The notes: a model not told the origin generated them from the letters alone. DNA of 64,000 nucleotides from Allomuricauda sp. (GCF_002699205.1 NZ_PABT01000027.1:1-64000), one strand, 5' to 3'; numbered from the stretch's first letter, positions 43,327 through 52,469 are shown. Made by a program: numbers and translations.

Positions 43327-45882
43327 ATGAAAAAGTATTTTTTCCTATCCCTGTTGATTCTGGGCTCAGCTTGTGGTTCAACCTTCAAAGAAGATTTATT
43401 GGCTGAAGGAATTCCCCTGAACATGGCGGAATACCGCAAAGAACAAGTTTCCAATGTGGTTTACACCCTATCTTTTGATATTCCCTCTGAAATAAAGGAC
43501 CCGATACCTTCCAAATTAAAACTGGATTTGGAAATCCATAAGCTGTCACATCCACTCTATCTCGATTTTAATGCCGATGCTTCCTTGTTAAAGCACATCA
43601 AGGTCAATGGGGAAGAACAGGTGGTCAACCATCAAAAGGAACATATCATTCTTACGGAAAACCTTAAAAAGGGACCCAATAGCATAGAAATAATTTTTGA
43701 TGCCGGTGAATTGTCCTTAAACCGTAATGAGGACTTTTTATATACCCTTTTGGTCCCTGACAGGGCCAGCACATTGTTCCCTTGTTTTGACCAGCCAAAT
43801 ATCAAAGCTCGCTATATTTTGGATGTCACCGTGCCCCAGGATTGGAAGGTAGTATGTGGTGCACCGTTGGAAACAACGGCCAAAGTAGGGGATAAGGTCC
43901 ACTATACCTTTGGCAAGAGTGACCCCATGAGCACCTATTTGTTCTCAATGGTCGCGGGAAAGTTTGAGTCAGTCACAGAGAACCCGGGAGTGTTTGATAT
44001 GACCTTTCTATACCGAGAAACAGATACTACAAAAATAGCGTACAGCCTCCCCAAGATCTTTGATTACCATCAACGGTCCATAGATTTTTTGAAAGATTAT
44101 ACCCGCTATGAGTTTCCTTTTCAAAAGTTGGACTTTGCCGCCATTCCCGGTTTTCAATATGGCGGGATGGAACACGTGGGGGCCATCCAATATAGGCAAT
44201 CTTCGATTTTTTTGGATGAAAGTGCCACAGAACGGCGCCGTATGGGGAGTGCCAAACTAATTGCCCACGAAACCTCACATATGTGGTTTGGTGATTTGGT
44301 CACTATGGATTGGTTCAACGATGTATGGATGAAAGAGGTCTTTGCCAATTTTATGGCCGATAAGATCGTTAACCCAACCTTTCCAGAAATCAACCATAGG
44401 TTACAATTTATGATTTCCCATTACAACGGGGCTTATGGTGAGGATAGGACCAGGGGTACCAATCCCATTCGTCAGGATTTGGAAAATCTAAAGAATGCCG
44501 GTAGTCTGTACGGGGGAATCATATACAACAAAGCCCCGATAATGATGCGACAGTTGGAAGCTACCATAGGGGAGAAGGGCTTTAGGGATGGTATCCGTGA
44601 ATACATTTCTACCTACGCATACGGGAATGCCACCTGGAACGATTTGGTCAATATTTTGGATGAAAGAACCCCAAAGGATCTTAAGGAATGGAGCGAGGTA
44701 TGGGTAAATCAGTCAGGTAGGCCCATTTTAAGTGAACAAATCGATTATGAGGGTGAAAGAATAACAAACTTCACCATTTCCCAACGGGCCGAAGATGGTA
44801 GTGATAAATTATGGCCGCAAAGTTTTGAGATCACTTTGGTATATCCGGACAGTACACGTACAATTCCGGTAAGCATTTCCGAAAGCAGTGTTAATGTGGA
44901 TTTGGCAGTGGGATTGTCAAGGCCCGAGGCCATAATCTATAACTCCAATGCCTTTGGGTATGGCGTATTTCCACTAAAGGCATCGGATCTGTCCATAATT
45001 CCGACCTTGAAGGATGAGGTGGCACGGGGATATGCCTATCTCAATACTTATGAGAACGCATTGTCTGGAAATATTCCGCCCCTTGAGGCTTTTGATCTAT
45101 ATGTAGAGGGAGTTATCCATGAACCGAACGAATTGGTCCATGGAATGATTTGTGGGCAAGCAAACAGTATTTTTTGGAAATTTTTGAACAAGGAACAACG
45201 AACAGAAAAGCAAGTTTTGGTGGAGCAGATGCTCTGGAACGAACTACTTGATGGTTCATACGGACCGAATATAAAAAAGAACATATTTGGACTCTGGAAA
45301 AGTTTGGCCTATTCCGATAAAGGCAAGGAAAACTTATATCGGATCTGGAACAAAAGCATCCAGATTCCAGACCTGAAATTGAATCAAGATGATTATACCG
45401 ATATGGCCATGACCTTGGCCCTTTATGGGCATGACCGGACCGATAAGATATTGGAGGAAGCCAAAGCGCAGTTGAAAAATCCCGATAAGATAAAGCGTTT
45501 TGAATTTTTGTTGCCAGCACTGTCCTCGGACATTTCGGTCAGGGATGCTTTTTTTGAATCGTTCAAAGAGGCCAAAAACCGTGAAAAAGAATCTTGGGTG
45601 CTTACGGCCTGTGGGTATTTGCATCACCCGCTTCGTCAAAACACGGCAATTAAACATGTGCCCTTGGCCTTGGAACTGTTGGAAGAAATACAGAAAACCG
45701 GGGATATTTTCTTTCCAAAAAGATGGCTTTCGTCCACCATCGGCCAATACCAGTCCAAAGAAGCGTTGGCCCTTGTTGATGGGTATATCCAAAACCATAT
45801 TGATCTTGAACCATCTTTGAAGGGAAAATTGCTCCAGGCAACGGACAATCTATATCGTTTTGTAAATATGAATGAACAGTAG
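43327..45882 (+). CDS. M1-family aminopeptidase lipoprotein
   Basis: An 851-residue zinc metallopeptidase anchored as a lipoprotein. Start ATG 43327 gives MKKYFFLSLLILGSAC with lipobox GSAC; the frame also opens further upstream but without a better signal. Substrate-binding motif GGMEH is at 279-283 (GAMEN in many relatives). Zinc site is HETSH at 314-318 with the third ligand Glu337, exactly HExxH-18-E. Then WVNQSGRPILS and a long C-terminal helical domain follow. It removes N-terminal residues from peptides in the cell envelope. Flavobacterial genomes often carry several. It converges on the sigma-factor gene. Confidence 0.93.
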   Translation: MKKYFFLSLLILGSACGSTFKEDLLAEGIPLNMAEYRKEQVSNVVYTLSFDIPSEIKDPIPSKLKLDLEIHKLSHPLYLDFNADASLLKHIKVNGEEQVVNHQKEHIILTENLKKGPNSIEIIFDAGELSLNRNEDFLYTLLVPDRASTLFPCFDQPNIKARYILDVTVPQDWKVVCGAPLETTAKVGDKVHYTFGKSDPMSTYLFSMVAGKFESVTENPGVFDMTFLYRETDTTKIAYSLPKIFDYHQRSIDFLKDYTRYEFPFQKLDFAAIPGFQYGGMEHVGAIQYRQSSIFLDESATERRRMGSAKLIAHETSHMWFGDLVTMDWFNDVWMKEVFANFMADKIVNPTFPEINHRLQFMISHYNGAYGEDRTRGTNPIRQDLENLKNAGSLYGGIIYNKAPIMMRQLEATIGEKGFRDGIREYISTYAYGNATWNDLVNILDERTPKDLKEWSEVWVNQSGRPILSEQIDYEGERITNFTISQRAEDGSDKLWPQSFEITLVYPDSTRTIPVSISESSVNVDLAVGLSRPEAIIYNSNAFGYGVFPLKASDLSIIPTLKDEVARGYAYLNTYENALSGNIPPLEAFDLYVEGVIHEPNELVHGMICGQANSIFWKFLNKEQRTEKQVLVEQMLWNELLDGSYGPNIKKNIFGLWKSLAYSDKGKENLYRIWNKSIQIPDLKLNQDDYTDMAMTLALYGHDRTDKILEEAKAQLKNPDKIKRFEFLLPALSSDISVRDAFFESFKEAKNREKESWVLTACGYLHHPLRQNTAIKHVPLALELLEEIQKTGDIFFPKRWLSSTIGQYQSKEALALVDGYIQNHIDLEPSLKGKLLQATDNLYRFVNMNEQ

Positions 45883-45916
45883 TCGGGCATTGATTTGTAG
45901 CATCGTGATTATTTGC

Positions 45917-46693
45917 TCACTTCAGGTACTCTTTTAAACAGTCCACTTTTGATGAGTTTCTTAAGCGGGTCAATGCTTTTAGCTTTATTTGCCTTACCCT
46001 TTCGGTGGTCAGGTCCAAGTTCAGGGCGATTTGTTCCAGCCCCATGGTATCGGCACCAATGCCAAAGTACATTTTAATGATGAACGCTTCACGATAGGAG
46101 AGAATCCCCAAAACATTGTCTATTTCCAGCTTCAACGAACTTTTGATTAAGTTCTGCTCCGGGGATATGGAACTCTCTGAACGAATTACGTCGTACAGGT
46201 TAAACCCTCCTTCCTCGTTCTTTAATGATTCATCCATTGAAATGGGCCAGGAAGAGTGTTTCAGACAAAGTCGGATTTCCGATAACGAGGAGTCTATTAA
46301 TTCAGCTATTTCCTCTGCCGTGGGAGGCCTTTGGTTCAGTTGTTCGAAATGGGAAGAAACCTGGTTGATCTTGGTGATCACATTTATTTTGTTCAGGGGC
46401 AACCTGACCATTCTTGATTTTTCGGAAAGTGCTTGAATGATTCCTTGTCGTATCCACCAGACGGCATAGGAAATAAATTTAAAGCCCCGTTTTTCATCAA
46501 ATTTTGTGGCAGCTTTCACCAACCCGAGATTGCCCTCATTGATCAGGTCGTGCAGGTTCAGTCCCCGTGACTGGTATTGCTTGGCCACGGATACGACAAA
46601 CCGTAGATTGGATTTCACCAACTTTTCGAGTGCCATGACATCCCCATTTCTGATCCGCACTGCCAGCTCAACCTCTTCTTCTTCCGTAATCAT
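45917..46693 (-). CDS. Sigma-70 family RNA polymerase sigma factor (RpoD/group 2 type)
   Basis: From the first ATG (46693) this is a 258-residue primary-type sigma factor. Region 1.2/2.1 starts at ITEEEEVELAVRIRNGD, region 2 follows with LVKSNLRFVVSVAKQYQSRG, LHDLINEGNLGLVKAATKFD and the -10-recognition helix FISYAVWWIRQGI. Region 3 is NQRPPTAEEIAELI, region 4 is GLEQIALNLDLTTERVRQI. Upstream of that ATG the frame stays open for 33 codons and keeps coding expected family sequence (IRPLSISKQITKRDTPSLNL then YLSDIARIP), but without ATG, GTG or TTG; an ATA at 46780-46778 stands where family members start. The true protein may be ~29 residues longer. rpsU lies upstream on the same strand. Confidence 0.9.
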   Translation of the reverse strand: MITEEEEVELAVRIRNGDVMALEKLVKSNLRFVVSVAKQYQSRGLNLHDLINEGNLGLVKAATKFDEKRGFKFISYAVWWIRQGIIQALSEKSRMVRLPLNKINVITKINQVSSHFEQLNQRPPTAEEIAELIDSSLSEIRLCLKHSSWPISMDESLKNEEGGFNLYDVIRSESSISPEQNLIKSSLKLEIDNVLGILSYREAFIIKMYFGIGADTMGLEQIALNLDLTTERVRQIKLKALTRLRNSSKVDCLKEYLK

Positions 46694-46849
46694 GGGGATG
46701 CGGGCTATATCACTTAGATATAGGTTAAGGGAAGGAGTGTCCCTTTTTGTAATCTGTTTTGATATGGATAGAGGTCTTATGGCTTTTACTTTTTATTGGG
46801 ACTATGTTATCACCTTGACTTATTGAACAGTAAATTGTTTACGCTACGA

Positions 46850-47044
46850 TCATTCCTCGTTCAGCTTTAAAAACTCATTTTTATATATGGCCTTTGCCAA
46901 TTCCTTTCTTTTGGCTGTGGACTTTTTGGTAAACTCTTGGTTGTCCCTGATATTTTTCAGTTGTTTGGTGTTTCGTACCTTGTTCCTATATCTTTTCAAA
47001 GCTCTTTCTATGTTCTCACCAGGGACCAATTTAATTTTCAGCAT
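46850..47044 (-). CDS. rpsU: Ribosomal protein bS21
   Basis: A 64-residue basic protein with the bS21 core ENIERALKRYRNKVRNTKQL, RDNQEFTKKSTAKRKELAKA and a normal ending NEFLKLNEE. bS21 sits near the 3' end of 16S rRNA in the small ribosomal subunit, and in Bacteroidota it helps hide the anti-Shine-Dalgarno sequence. The N-terminus (MLKIKLVPGENIE) departs from the common MLIIPVKDGENIE form, so it may be a second copy. No Shine-Dalgarno sequence precedes this start. It lies about 160 bp upstream of the sigma-factor gene on the same strand, recalling the rpsU-dnaG-rpoD operon without dnaG. Confidence 0.93.
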   Translation of the reverse strand: MLKIKLVPGENIERALKRYRNKVRNTKQLKNIRDNQEFTKKSTAKRKELAKAIYKNEFLKLNEE

Positions 47045-47081
47045 ATCTATTGTTTAAAGTTTTGTTTTAATGGGCCTTTTT

Positions 47082-47103
47082 TCACAGTATTTCTAGACTG
47101 TGA
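47082..47103. promoter_or_regulatory. Inverted repeat upstream of rpsU
   Basis: tcacagt (47082-47088) and actgtga (47097-47103) form a perfect 7-bp inverted repeat with an 8-nt spacer, 38 bp before the rpsU start. It could be an operator or an mRNA hairpin in the leader; nothing distinguishes the two. Confidence 0.35.
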
Positions 47104-47663
47104 CAAATTCCAAGAAATATCTTGATTCCTTGACCAAAATAATTTTTATAAGGAGGTCTCACTGGCCCTTTATGAGGTGAATTGGCACAAACTAAAAATA
47201 ATTAAGAAACAGCTCTTGAAAATTCGAAAAGTTTATTGAATGAGCCACTCTTTTTTATTTAAGGATTGGAGCAATCATGGTCCTTAAAAGCATATTGGAT
47301 CGTAAAGGAAAGAATTTAAACCGAGAGAAAGTAGGTTTATTCGGTTTATTTTATGATTGGAGAACTGTCTGCCTTGATAGGGGCATCTAAAAAAAACATT
47401 GTTTATGGCTACAGTTTAAAGTTTTAACAATTGAAAAAGGCTAAAAAACAAGTCTTATTATTGAAAATAAGAAAACATTACAAGGTCAATGTTTTGGAAA
47501 ATATCTTTTGGAGCATAAAACATTAGGGGAATCTCAATTTGGGTTTTTGAAATTATCATATTCTCATTTTTAGTTTCATTTAACAGTATTTTAATATACT
47601 TTTTTCTTCTAAAAATTAAATTTACTGATAATAATTCATGGAAATTTAAAAATATTTAAAAAA
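47104..47663. other. Long intergenic region between rpsU and a small secreted-protein gene
   Basis: 560 AT-rich bases. An isolated AAGGAGGTCT stands at 47150-47159 with no gene start behind it. A 37-codon plus-strand frame (47277-47390, MVLKSILDRKGKNLNREKVG...) is preceded by AAGGATTGGAG and might encode a very small basic protein, but no other support exists. Otherwise I see nothing recognisable. Confidence 0.4.
47277..47390 (+). CDS. Possible very small protein, 37 aa
   Basis: Begins ATG 47277 and ends at TAA 47388-47390. The product starts MVLKSILDRKGKNLNREKVG and ends DRGI. A purine-rich AAGGATTGGAG lies a few bases upstream. Unknown; could be chance. Confidence 0.2.
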   Translation: MVLKSILDRKGKNLNREKVGLFGLFYDWRTVCLDRGI

Positions 47664-47978
47664 TTGATAATCAAGATAAAACGTATAATAGCCCCCATAC
47701 TGATCTGTGTTTTTATGTTGGGTTTGGTACAAGGATTGATTGTCAAGTACTCGGATGATTCTGTTATTGTTTTTCAGTTGGAAAGCCAAGATGGCCAGGA
47801 TGATTCGGAATCTTCTTGTGATGGGGACATATTGGAATATGGTATGTTTGTCGGACAACTGTTTTTATCCAAAAAGTTTGAACTCGAAAAGCGTGTAAAA
47901 GTTTACACATATCTTACCCTCAAAACCAAATTATTTGAAATTTCCCAACCAACTCCACCTCCTGAATTATTGGGATAA
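47664..47978 (+). CDS. Small exported hypothetical protein, 104 aa
   Basis: Not recognised. A TTG start is the only one that includes the whole hydrophobic leader (KIKRIIAPILICVFMLGLVQ). The mature part has an acidic patch with a single Cys (SQDGQDDSESSCDGDILEYG), then GQLFLSKKFELEKRVKVYTY and a Pro-rich end. It precedes the SulP transporter and carbonic anhydrase genes by 135 bp in the same direction. A functional link with them is possible but only by position. Confidence 0.5.
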   Translation: MIIKIKRIIAPILICVFMLGLVQGLIVKYSDDSVIVFQLESQDGQDDSESSCDGDILEYGMFVGQLFLSKKFELEKRVKVYTYLTLKTKLFEISQPTPPPELLG

Positions 47979-48113
47979 TCCTTTACTTCTAAAATTTAAT
48001 AAGATATAGAATTTAAGTCAAGCTACTTACCATTCTATATAATCATCCGTATTTGTTTGGCTATTTAGTTTTCTCTAGTTGAACCAAGTACTTTATTTTT
48101 TAATCGATTCATT

Positions 48114-49673
48114 ATGGAATTATTTAAACATTGGAAGAAGGATGTTCCTTCTAGTCTGGTGGTTTTCTTTGTTGCGCTTCCTTTGTGCCTGGGTGTTGCC
48201 CTAGCAAGTGGAGCACCACCTTTTGCAGGTCTTATAGCTGGGTTTGTTGGAGGTATTTTGGTAGGTTATTTATCGGGTTCCTCCATTGGGGTCAGTGGTC
48301 CCGCGGCCGGTTTGGTGGTCATTGTTTTTAATGCCATCACCACTTTGGGCAGTTATGAGCTTTTCCTGACCTCGGTAATCTTGGCAGGGCTATTTCAAAT
48401 TTTGCTGGGGGTGTTCCGGGCAGGTGTCATCGGATATTATTTTCCCTCGGCCGTGATCAAAGGGATGTTGAGTGCTATTGGTATTATGATTTTTATTCAA
48501 CAGATTCCATTGGCCCTTGGATTTACGGGCAACGTAAATACCGATAGGATAGATTTAACCGGACTTCACCATCATATCACACCCGGAGCCGTTCTCGTCA
48601 CCTTTATATCGCTGAGTATTATACTGCTTTGGGATGGTATTTTGGCCAAACAAAGTAAAATGTTCAAACTTGTACCAGCCCCCTTGATTGCCGTTATTTT
48701 TGGGATCATTATTTATGTCACATTGGGATCCTCAGGTTTTTTTGCCATTCAGGAAAGCCAATTGGTAAGCGTGCCGGTTCCCGAAAATATCGCATCCTTT
48801 TTTGGACAGTTTACCCTGCCGGATCTTTCAGCATTGACCAATAGTTCGGTTTACGTCATCGCATTCACCATTGCGATTGTTGCCAGCCTTGAGACTTTGT
48901 TAAGTGTGGAGGCGACGGACAAACTCGACCCTCTCAAAAGGCAGACCCCCACCAATAGGGAGCTCATCGCCCAGGGGATCGGGAACACCGTGTCCGGTTT
49001 AATTGGCGGGATACCGATAACCCAGGTTGTCGTCCGTAGTTCTGCCAATGTGATGAGCGGGGCAATGACCAAATTATCTGCAATTTTACACGGTTTCTTA
49101 ATCTTGCTAAGTGTCATCGCAATCCCCAAGCTGCTTAATTTGATTCCTCAGGCGGTGCTGGCCAGTGTTCTTCTGATCATTGGTTTTAAACTGGCGAAGC
49201 CAAAGGTCTTCGTCCAAATGTACAAATTGGGAAAGACACAGTTCATACCCTTTATTGTAACCGTTGTTGGAATTGTGGCCACGGATCTACTTGTGGGCAT
49301 TATGGTGGGGTTGACGGTTGGGCTTATTGTGGTCCTTTTAAAGTCCTATTATAATTCGCACCATTTGCTGGTCAAGGAAAACAACGGAAAAAAGAACCTG
49401 TTCCATATCAATTTTGCTGAGGAGGTGACATTTATCAACAAAGGACGGATTATGAAGGAACTGGGCACACTGGAAAGCAATTCTTTTTTGGAGTTGGATT
49501 TTAGAAAAACAAAAGTCTTGGATTATGACATTTTGGAATATTTGGATGAATTTTCGACGAAGGCCAAAAACAACAATATCAACATACGTTTGATTGCCGA
49601 AAAGGAGACCGTGGACAATCCAGAAAGTTTCAGAAAATATTTTGGGCATAAAGTATTTCATTTAGAACATTGA
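48114..49673 (+). CDS. SulP-family anion transporter (probable bicarbonate/sulfate)
   Basis: A 519-residue inner-membrane SLC26/SulP transporter with about 10-14 hydrophobic helices. Family motifs are present: FFVALPLCLGVALASGAPPF near the N-terminus, GSSIGVSGPAAGLVVIVFNA, and PIDG-type segments such as GLIGGIPITQVVVRSSANVM. The C-terminal ~110 residues (FINKGRIMKELGTLESNSFL, LDFRKTKVLDYDILEYL) form a STAS-like cytoplasmic domain. Members of this family carry sulfate, or bicarbonate with Na+. The beta-carbonic anhydrase gene 19 bp downstream favours bicarbonate, a recurrent pairing in marine bacteria. Confidence 0.9.
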   Translation: MELFKHWKKDVPSSLVVFFVALPLCLGVALASGAPPFAGLIAGFVGGILVGYLSGSSIGVSGPAAGLVVIVFNAITTLGSYELFLTSVILAGLFQILLGVFRAGVIGYYFPSAVIKGMLSAIGIMIFIQQIPLALGFTGNVNTDRIDLTGLHHHITPGAVLVTFISLSIILLWDGILAKQSKMFKLVPAPLIAVIFGIIIYVTLGSSGFFAIQESQLVSVPVPENIASFFGQFTLPDLSALTNSSVYVIAFTIAIVASLETLLSVEATDKLDPLKRQTPTNRELIAQGIGNTVSGLIGGIPITQVVVRSSANVMSGAMTKLSAILHGFLILLSVIAIPKLLNLIPQAVLASVLLIIGFKLAKPKVFVQMYKLGKTQFIPFIVTVVGIVATDLLVGIMVGLTVGLIVVLLKSYYNSHHLLVKENNGKKNLFHINFAEEVTFINKGRIMKELGTLESNSFLELDFRKTKVLDYDILEYLDEFSTKAKNNNINIRLIAEKETVDNPESFRKYFGHKVFHLEH

Positions 49674-49692
49674 TGTAATAAAATAAAAAAAA

Positions 49693-50340
49693 ATGAGTTC
49701 GAATCTATATAAAAGTCTGATTGACAATAACAAAAAATGGGTAGCATCAAAACTGGAAATTGACCCGGATTTTTTCAAGAAATTGGAAAAGGGGCAACAA
49801 CCTCCGCTTTTATGGATAGGTTGCTCGGACAGTCGGGTACCAGCCAATGAGATCATTGGTGCCAATCCCGGCGAGGTATTTGTGCACAGAAATATTGCGA
49901 ATATGGTTGTCCATTCTGACATGAATATGCTCAGTGTATTGGATTACGCGGTAAACGTTCTTAAAATAAGACATATAATCGTATGTGGCCATTATGGCTG
50001 TGGCGGTGTTAAGGCAGCAATGGGGAACCAGTCCTATGGCTTGGTTGACAATTGGATACGACATATACGGGACGTGTACCGACACCATCAGCAGGAACTG
50101 GACCAAATCAAAGATGAAAAAGAAAGGTTTGATAGTTTTGTGGAGTTGAATACCAAAGAACAAGTGTACGACCTTGCCAAAACTTCTATTGTGCAAAATG
50201 CTTGGAAGAATGGCCAGGAACTTTCCATACATGGATGGGTTTATGGTGTTGGAACGGGAATTGTAAAGGATCTGAACGTGAACTTCAGTTGCAATTCCCA
50301 ATTGGAACAATTTTACAGGCTTGAGGAAGCTACAGTTTAA
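49693..50340 (+). CDS. can: Beta-class carbonic anhydrase
   Basis: A 215-residue cytoplasmic zinc enzyme that interconverts CO2 and bicarbonate. Zinc ligands Cys44, His100 and Cys103 and the catalytic dyad Asp46/Arg48 are visible in WIGCSDSRVPANEI and CGHYGCGGVKAAM; FVHRNIANMV is also conserved. It lies 19 bp after the SulP gene and probably shares its transcript, so imported bicarbonate can be turned over at once. A strong terminator follows. Confidence 0.95.
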   Translation: MSSNLYKSLIDNNKKWVASKLEIDPDFFKKLEKGQQPPLLWIGCSDSRVPANEIIGANPGEVFVHRNIANMVVHSDMNMLSVLDYAVNVLKIRHIIVCGHYGCGGVKAAMGNQSYGLVDNWIRHIRDVYRHHQQELDQIKDEKERFDSFVELNTKEQVYDLAKTSIVQNAWKNGQELSIHGWVYGVGTGIVKDLNVNFSCNSQLEQFYRLEEATV

Positions 50341-50422
50341 GCATCCATCCTGTTTATGTCGAAACGCTGTTCCAATGGAGGAATTGGGGTATCATTTTTA
50401 AAATAGGTACTTGCAATCCATG

Positions 50423-50460
50423 AAAAAAGGGTCGGACTTTTGAATTGTCCGGCCCTTTTT
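50423..50460 (+). terminator. Intrinsic terminator after carbonic anhydrase gene
   Basis: aaaaaagggtcggac pairs with gtccggccctttttt (one G-T pair) around a 9-nt loop and is followed by T-rich DNA. Because of its symmetry it can also stop the opposing transcript of the carbohydrate-binding lipoprotein gene. Confidence 0.85.
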
Positions 50461-50517
50461 TAATTTACACCGTAGTGCACGCATAAATCTTTGCTGCTTT
50501 GCCTTTTACTTCAATTT

Positions 50518-52101
50518 TTATCTACCTCCGTTTTCACCTGTTGGCCCTAGTTCGCCCCCAATTTGTGTAACTGTGCTATTTATGGTAAACGAATCACCGG
50601 AATATGTTCCCCCGCTATAGGTGCCCGAGGTATATAGCCCGTTAACCTCAGTGCCATCGCTCACGCTTCCCCCTGTGTAAATTTTATACGTTTCACCCGT
50701 TTCCAATTTTGCATTGGAATAAATGATCGTTCTAACACTGTTCGGTACCTCATAGGTAAGGACTTCGGTGCCATCTTCCGATTGAATGTTCAATAGCTGA
50801 TTGGCATTTACACCATCAAAGATCACTGAATTTTGGGTGCTTTCGCTTTCTGTTGGGAATGAAGTGTTCAATCCCAAACCTAAAATTGTTCCTCCGGTTA
50901 TTTTGAATGCATCGTCATCGCAGTCAAAACTGCCGTCCGGCTCATCGGTCCTAACGGCAATGGCAATGGTTGTACCTCCGGTAACGGTAATTCCTGAGTT
51001 ACTATCAATGGCATCGTTGAGTGTACTGTACACGTAGTTGTTTCCACCATTGATGTATAAAATCCCACCGGCATTGAGGCCGTCATCATAGGCGTTGATG
51101 TTTATGGAGCCATCATTAATGGTCATTATCCCTTTTGCTTCCATTCCTTCACCTTCGGAAGTGTTTATCACGAACTCGCCCCCGTTTATGGTAACGTTTG
51201 GCGTAATGGAATCATCCGGTTCTTCTTCGTCCTCTATATCATATGATGCAACGATACCATCATCAACAACATTTATGTCAAATATTCCGTCGTTGATGAT
51301 TATATAGCCTTCCTCACAATCCATTCCGTCGCTATCCGCCGTTAAATTAAGGGTGCCCCCGTCGACTATGATGTAATCGTTGGTGTGTATGGCATCGGAT
51401 GCCGCTTCGGTCACCGTAATGGTTCCGCTAATCACCCTAACGTAGTCATCACTCGCGATACCGTGTTTGTAGTTTCCGGTAACATTAAGAGCTCCAGAAC
51501 CGCTAAAGACCAATTGTCCTTCACTGAAAAATGTTGCTTTGGCATCTTCATCATCGGGGATATTGCTGTAACTTGATGCATCGGTCAAACTGTTCGTTCC
51601 CTCCAATACCACAAAAATGGTTTTTGAGGATTGGATATTGATGGCGGGGCCATCGGTATTTGTTATGCTCAAATCGCTTAGGGATAATTTGAATTTTTTA
51701 TCGCTATAAATTTTCAGCATCCCATCCGTTGTTGTGCCGGACACTTCGTAGGCCACCTCTGATATGGAGGAATTAATGGTAACATCGGCACCGTCCTGGG
51801 TAATGACCACATCGTCCGGAACGGGGTTGGTAATGGTGGCCGAGGTATTGGAAAATACGATTTGTACGGTATTTTCAAAAGTGGCGTTTTCGACAAGGTC
51901 ATCCTCGTCCGCCCCCGTGTTATCGGTATCTCCTTCAGCGGTCCCTGTAGCGTTTGTGCCCGTAATGGTGATATCCTCTGTCGTTGTACCGGTATCTTCA
52001 GATGTTGTTGTCAAGTCGCTGTCATCATCACTGCTGCAAGCGGTAAATAAGGCTAACGCCCCAACTATGATCCCCGCTTTTTTTAATGTTTTATATTCCA
52101 T
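50518..52101 (-). CDS. Surface lipoprotein with Cthe_2159-type carbohydrate-binding beta-helix
   Basis: A 527-residue lipoprotein. The signal ends ALFTAC, and the next residues SSDDDSD match the acidic lipoprotein export signal of flavobacteria, so it should face outward. A Thr/Asp/Glu-rich linker (about 30-70) leads to a repetitive beta-helical domain with coils such as DAIHTNDYIIVDGGTLNLTA, DGMDCEEGYIIINDGIFDIN and DGIVASYDIED. This is the pattern of the carbohydrate-binding proteins of the Cthe_2159 family, known to bind acidic plant polysaccharides, with Ca2+ at Asp-rich sites. It is probably a polysaccharide-binding or adhesion protein. The element described below is inserted 350 bp upstream of its start. 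Confidence 0.82.
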   Translation of the reverse strand: MEYKTLKKAGIIVGALALFTACSSDDDSDLTTTSEDTGTTTEDITITGTNATGTAEGDTDNTGADEDDLVENATFENTVQIVFSNTSATITNPVPDDVVITQDGADVTINSSISEVAYEVSGTTTDGMLKIYSDKKFKLSLSDLSITNTDGPAINIQSSKTIFVVLEGTNSLTDASSYSNIPDDEDAKATFFSEGQLVFSGSGALNVTGNYKHGIASDDYVRVISGTITVTEAASDAIHTNDYIIVDGGTLNLTADSDGMDCEEGYIIINDGIFDINVVDDGIVASYDIEDEEEPDDSITPNVTINGGEFVINTSEGEGMEAKGIMTINDGSININAYDDGLNAGGILYINGGNNYVYSTLNDAIDSNSGITVTGGTTIAIAVRTDEPDGSFDCDDDAFKITGGTILGLGLNTSFPTESESTQNSVIFDGVNANQLLNIQSEDGTEVLTYEVPNSVRTIIYSNAKLETGETYKIYTGGSVSDGTEVNGLYTSGTYSGGTYSGDSFTINSTVTQIGGELGPTGENGGR

Positions 52102-52453
52102 GAGTCTTTCTTTTAAATTGTGAAAACTTAAGTGGCCGGTTTTACATGCCTCCTAAGCCTTAGGTTGTTTAACTTATTTATGTGGAACAATAAGGTTTGT
52201 CCAACACTTACTATGTCTTTTTAAGACCTCCTTTTGTATGATTTTAACCCAAGATTACGACCAAATTTTCATTAAAATCCTTGGATTCAATGAATAGCCT
52301 GAGGTTTTAAGTGAATCCCCTAAGTTTTTATGCCAATTGGTTTGGGGGTGATGTGGGAATTTTAGAGGTATTGATGTTCGAAAAGTGTAAAGAAGCTCTA
52401 ATTTGTAGATGAACCGCCCTTTAGTTTACCTTTGGTATGAAGTGAAAATCTTA
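52102..52453. other. Intergenic region between surface-lipoprotein gene and the mobile element
   Basis: About 350 bases without a recognisable gene. It must hold the promoter of the lipoprotein gene; the sequence aaggaggtct on the minus strand (52230-52221) lies too far from the start to be its ribosome-binding site. Before the insertion this stretch would have followed mnmE directly. Confidence 0.45.
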
Positions 52454-52469
52454 TTACTTCCCGATGCAG
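52454..52469. repeat. Distal attachment-site copy of the element
   Basis: TTACTTCCCGATGCAG, identical to the mnmE 3' end at 63017-63032. Flanking bases differ on both sides apart from a shared aaaatc three bases to the left. Confidence 0.85.

Noticed and set aside
45334..45798. 154-codon antisense frame within the M1 peptidase gene
   Set aside because: Shadow of the peptidase coding sequence; no recognisable domain.
49810..50310. 166-codon open frame antisense to the carbonic anhydrase gene
   Set aside because: Overlaps a clear beta-carbonic anhydrase with all catalytic residues; no independent motif or start signal.
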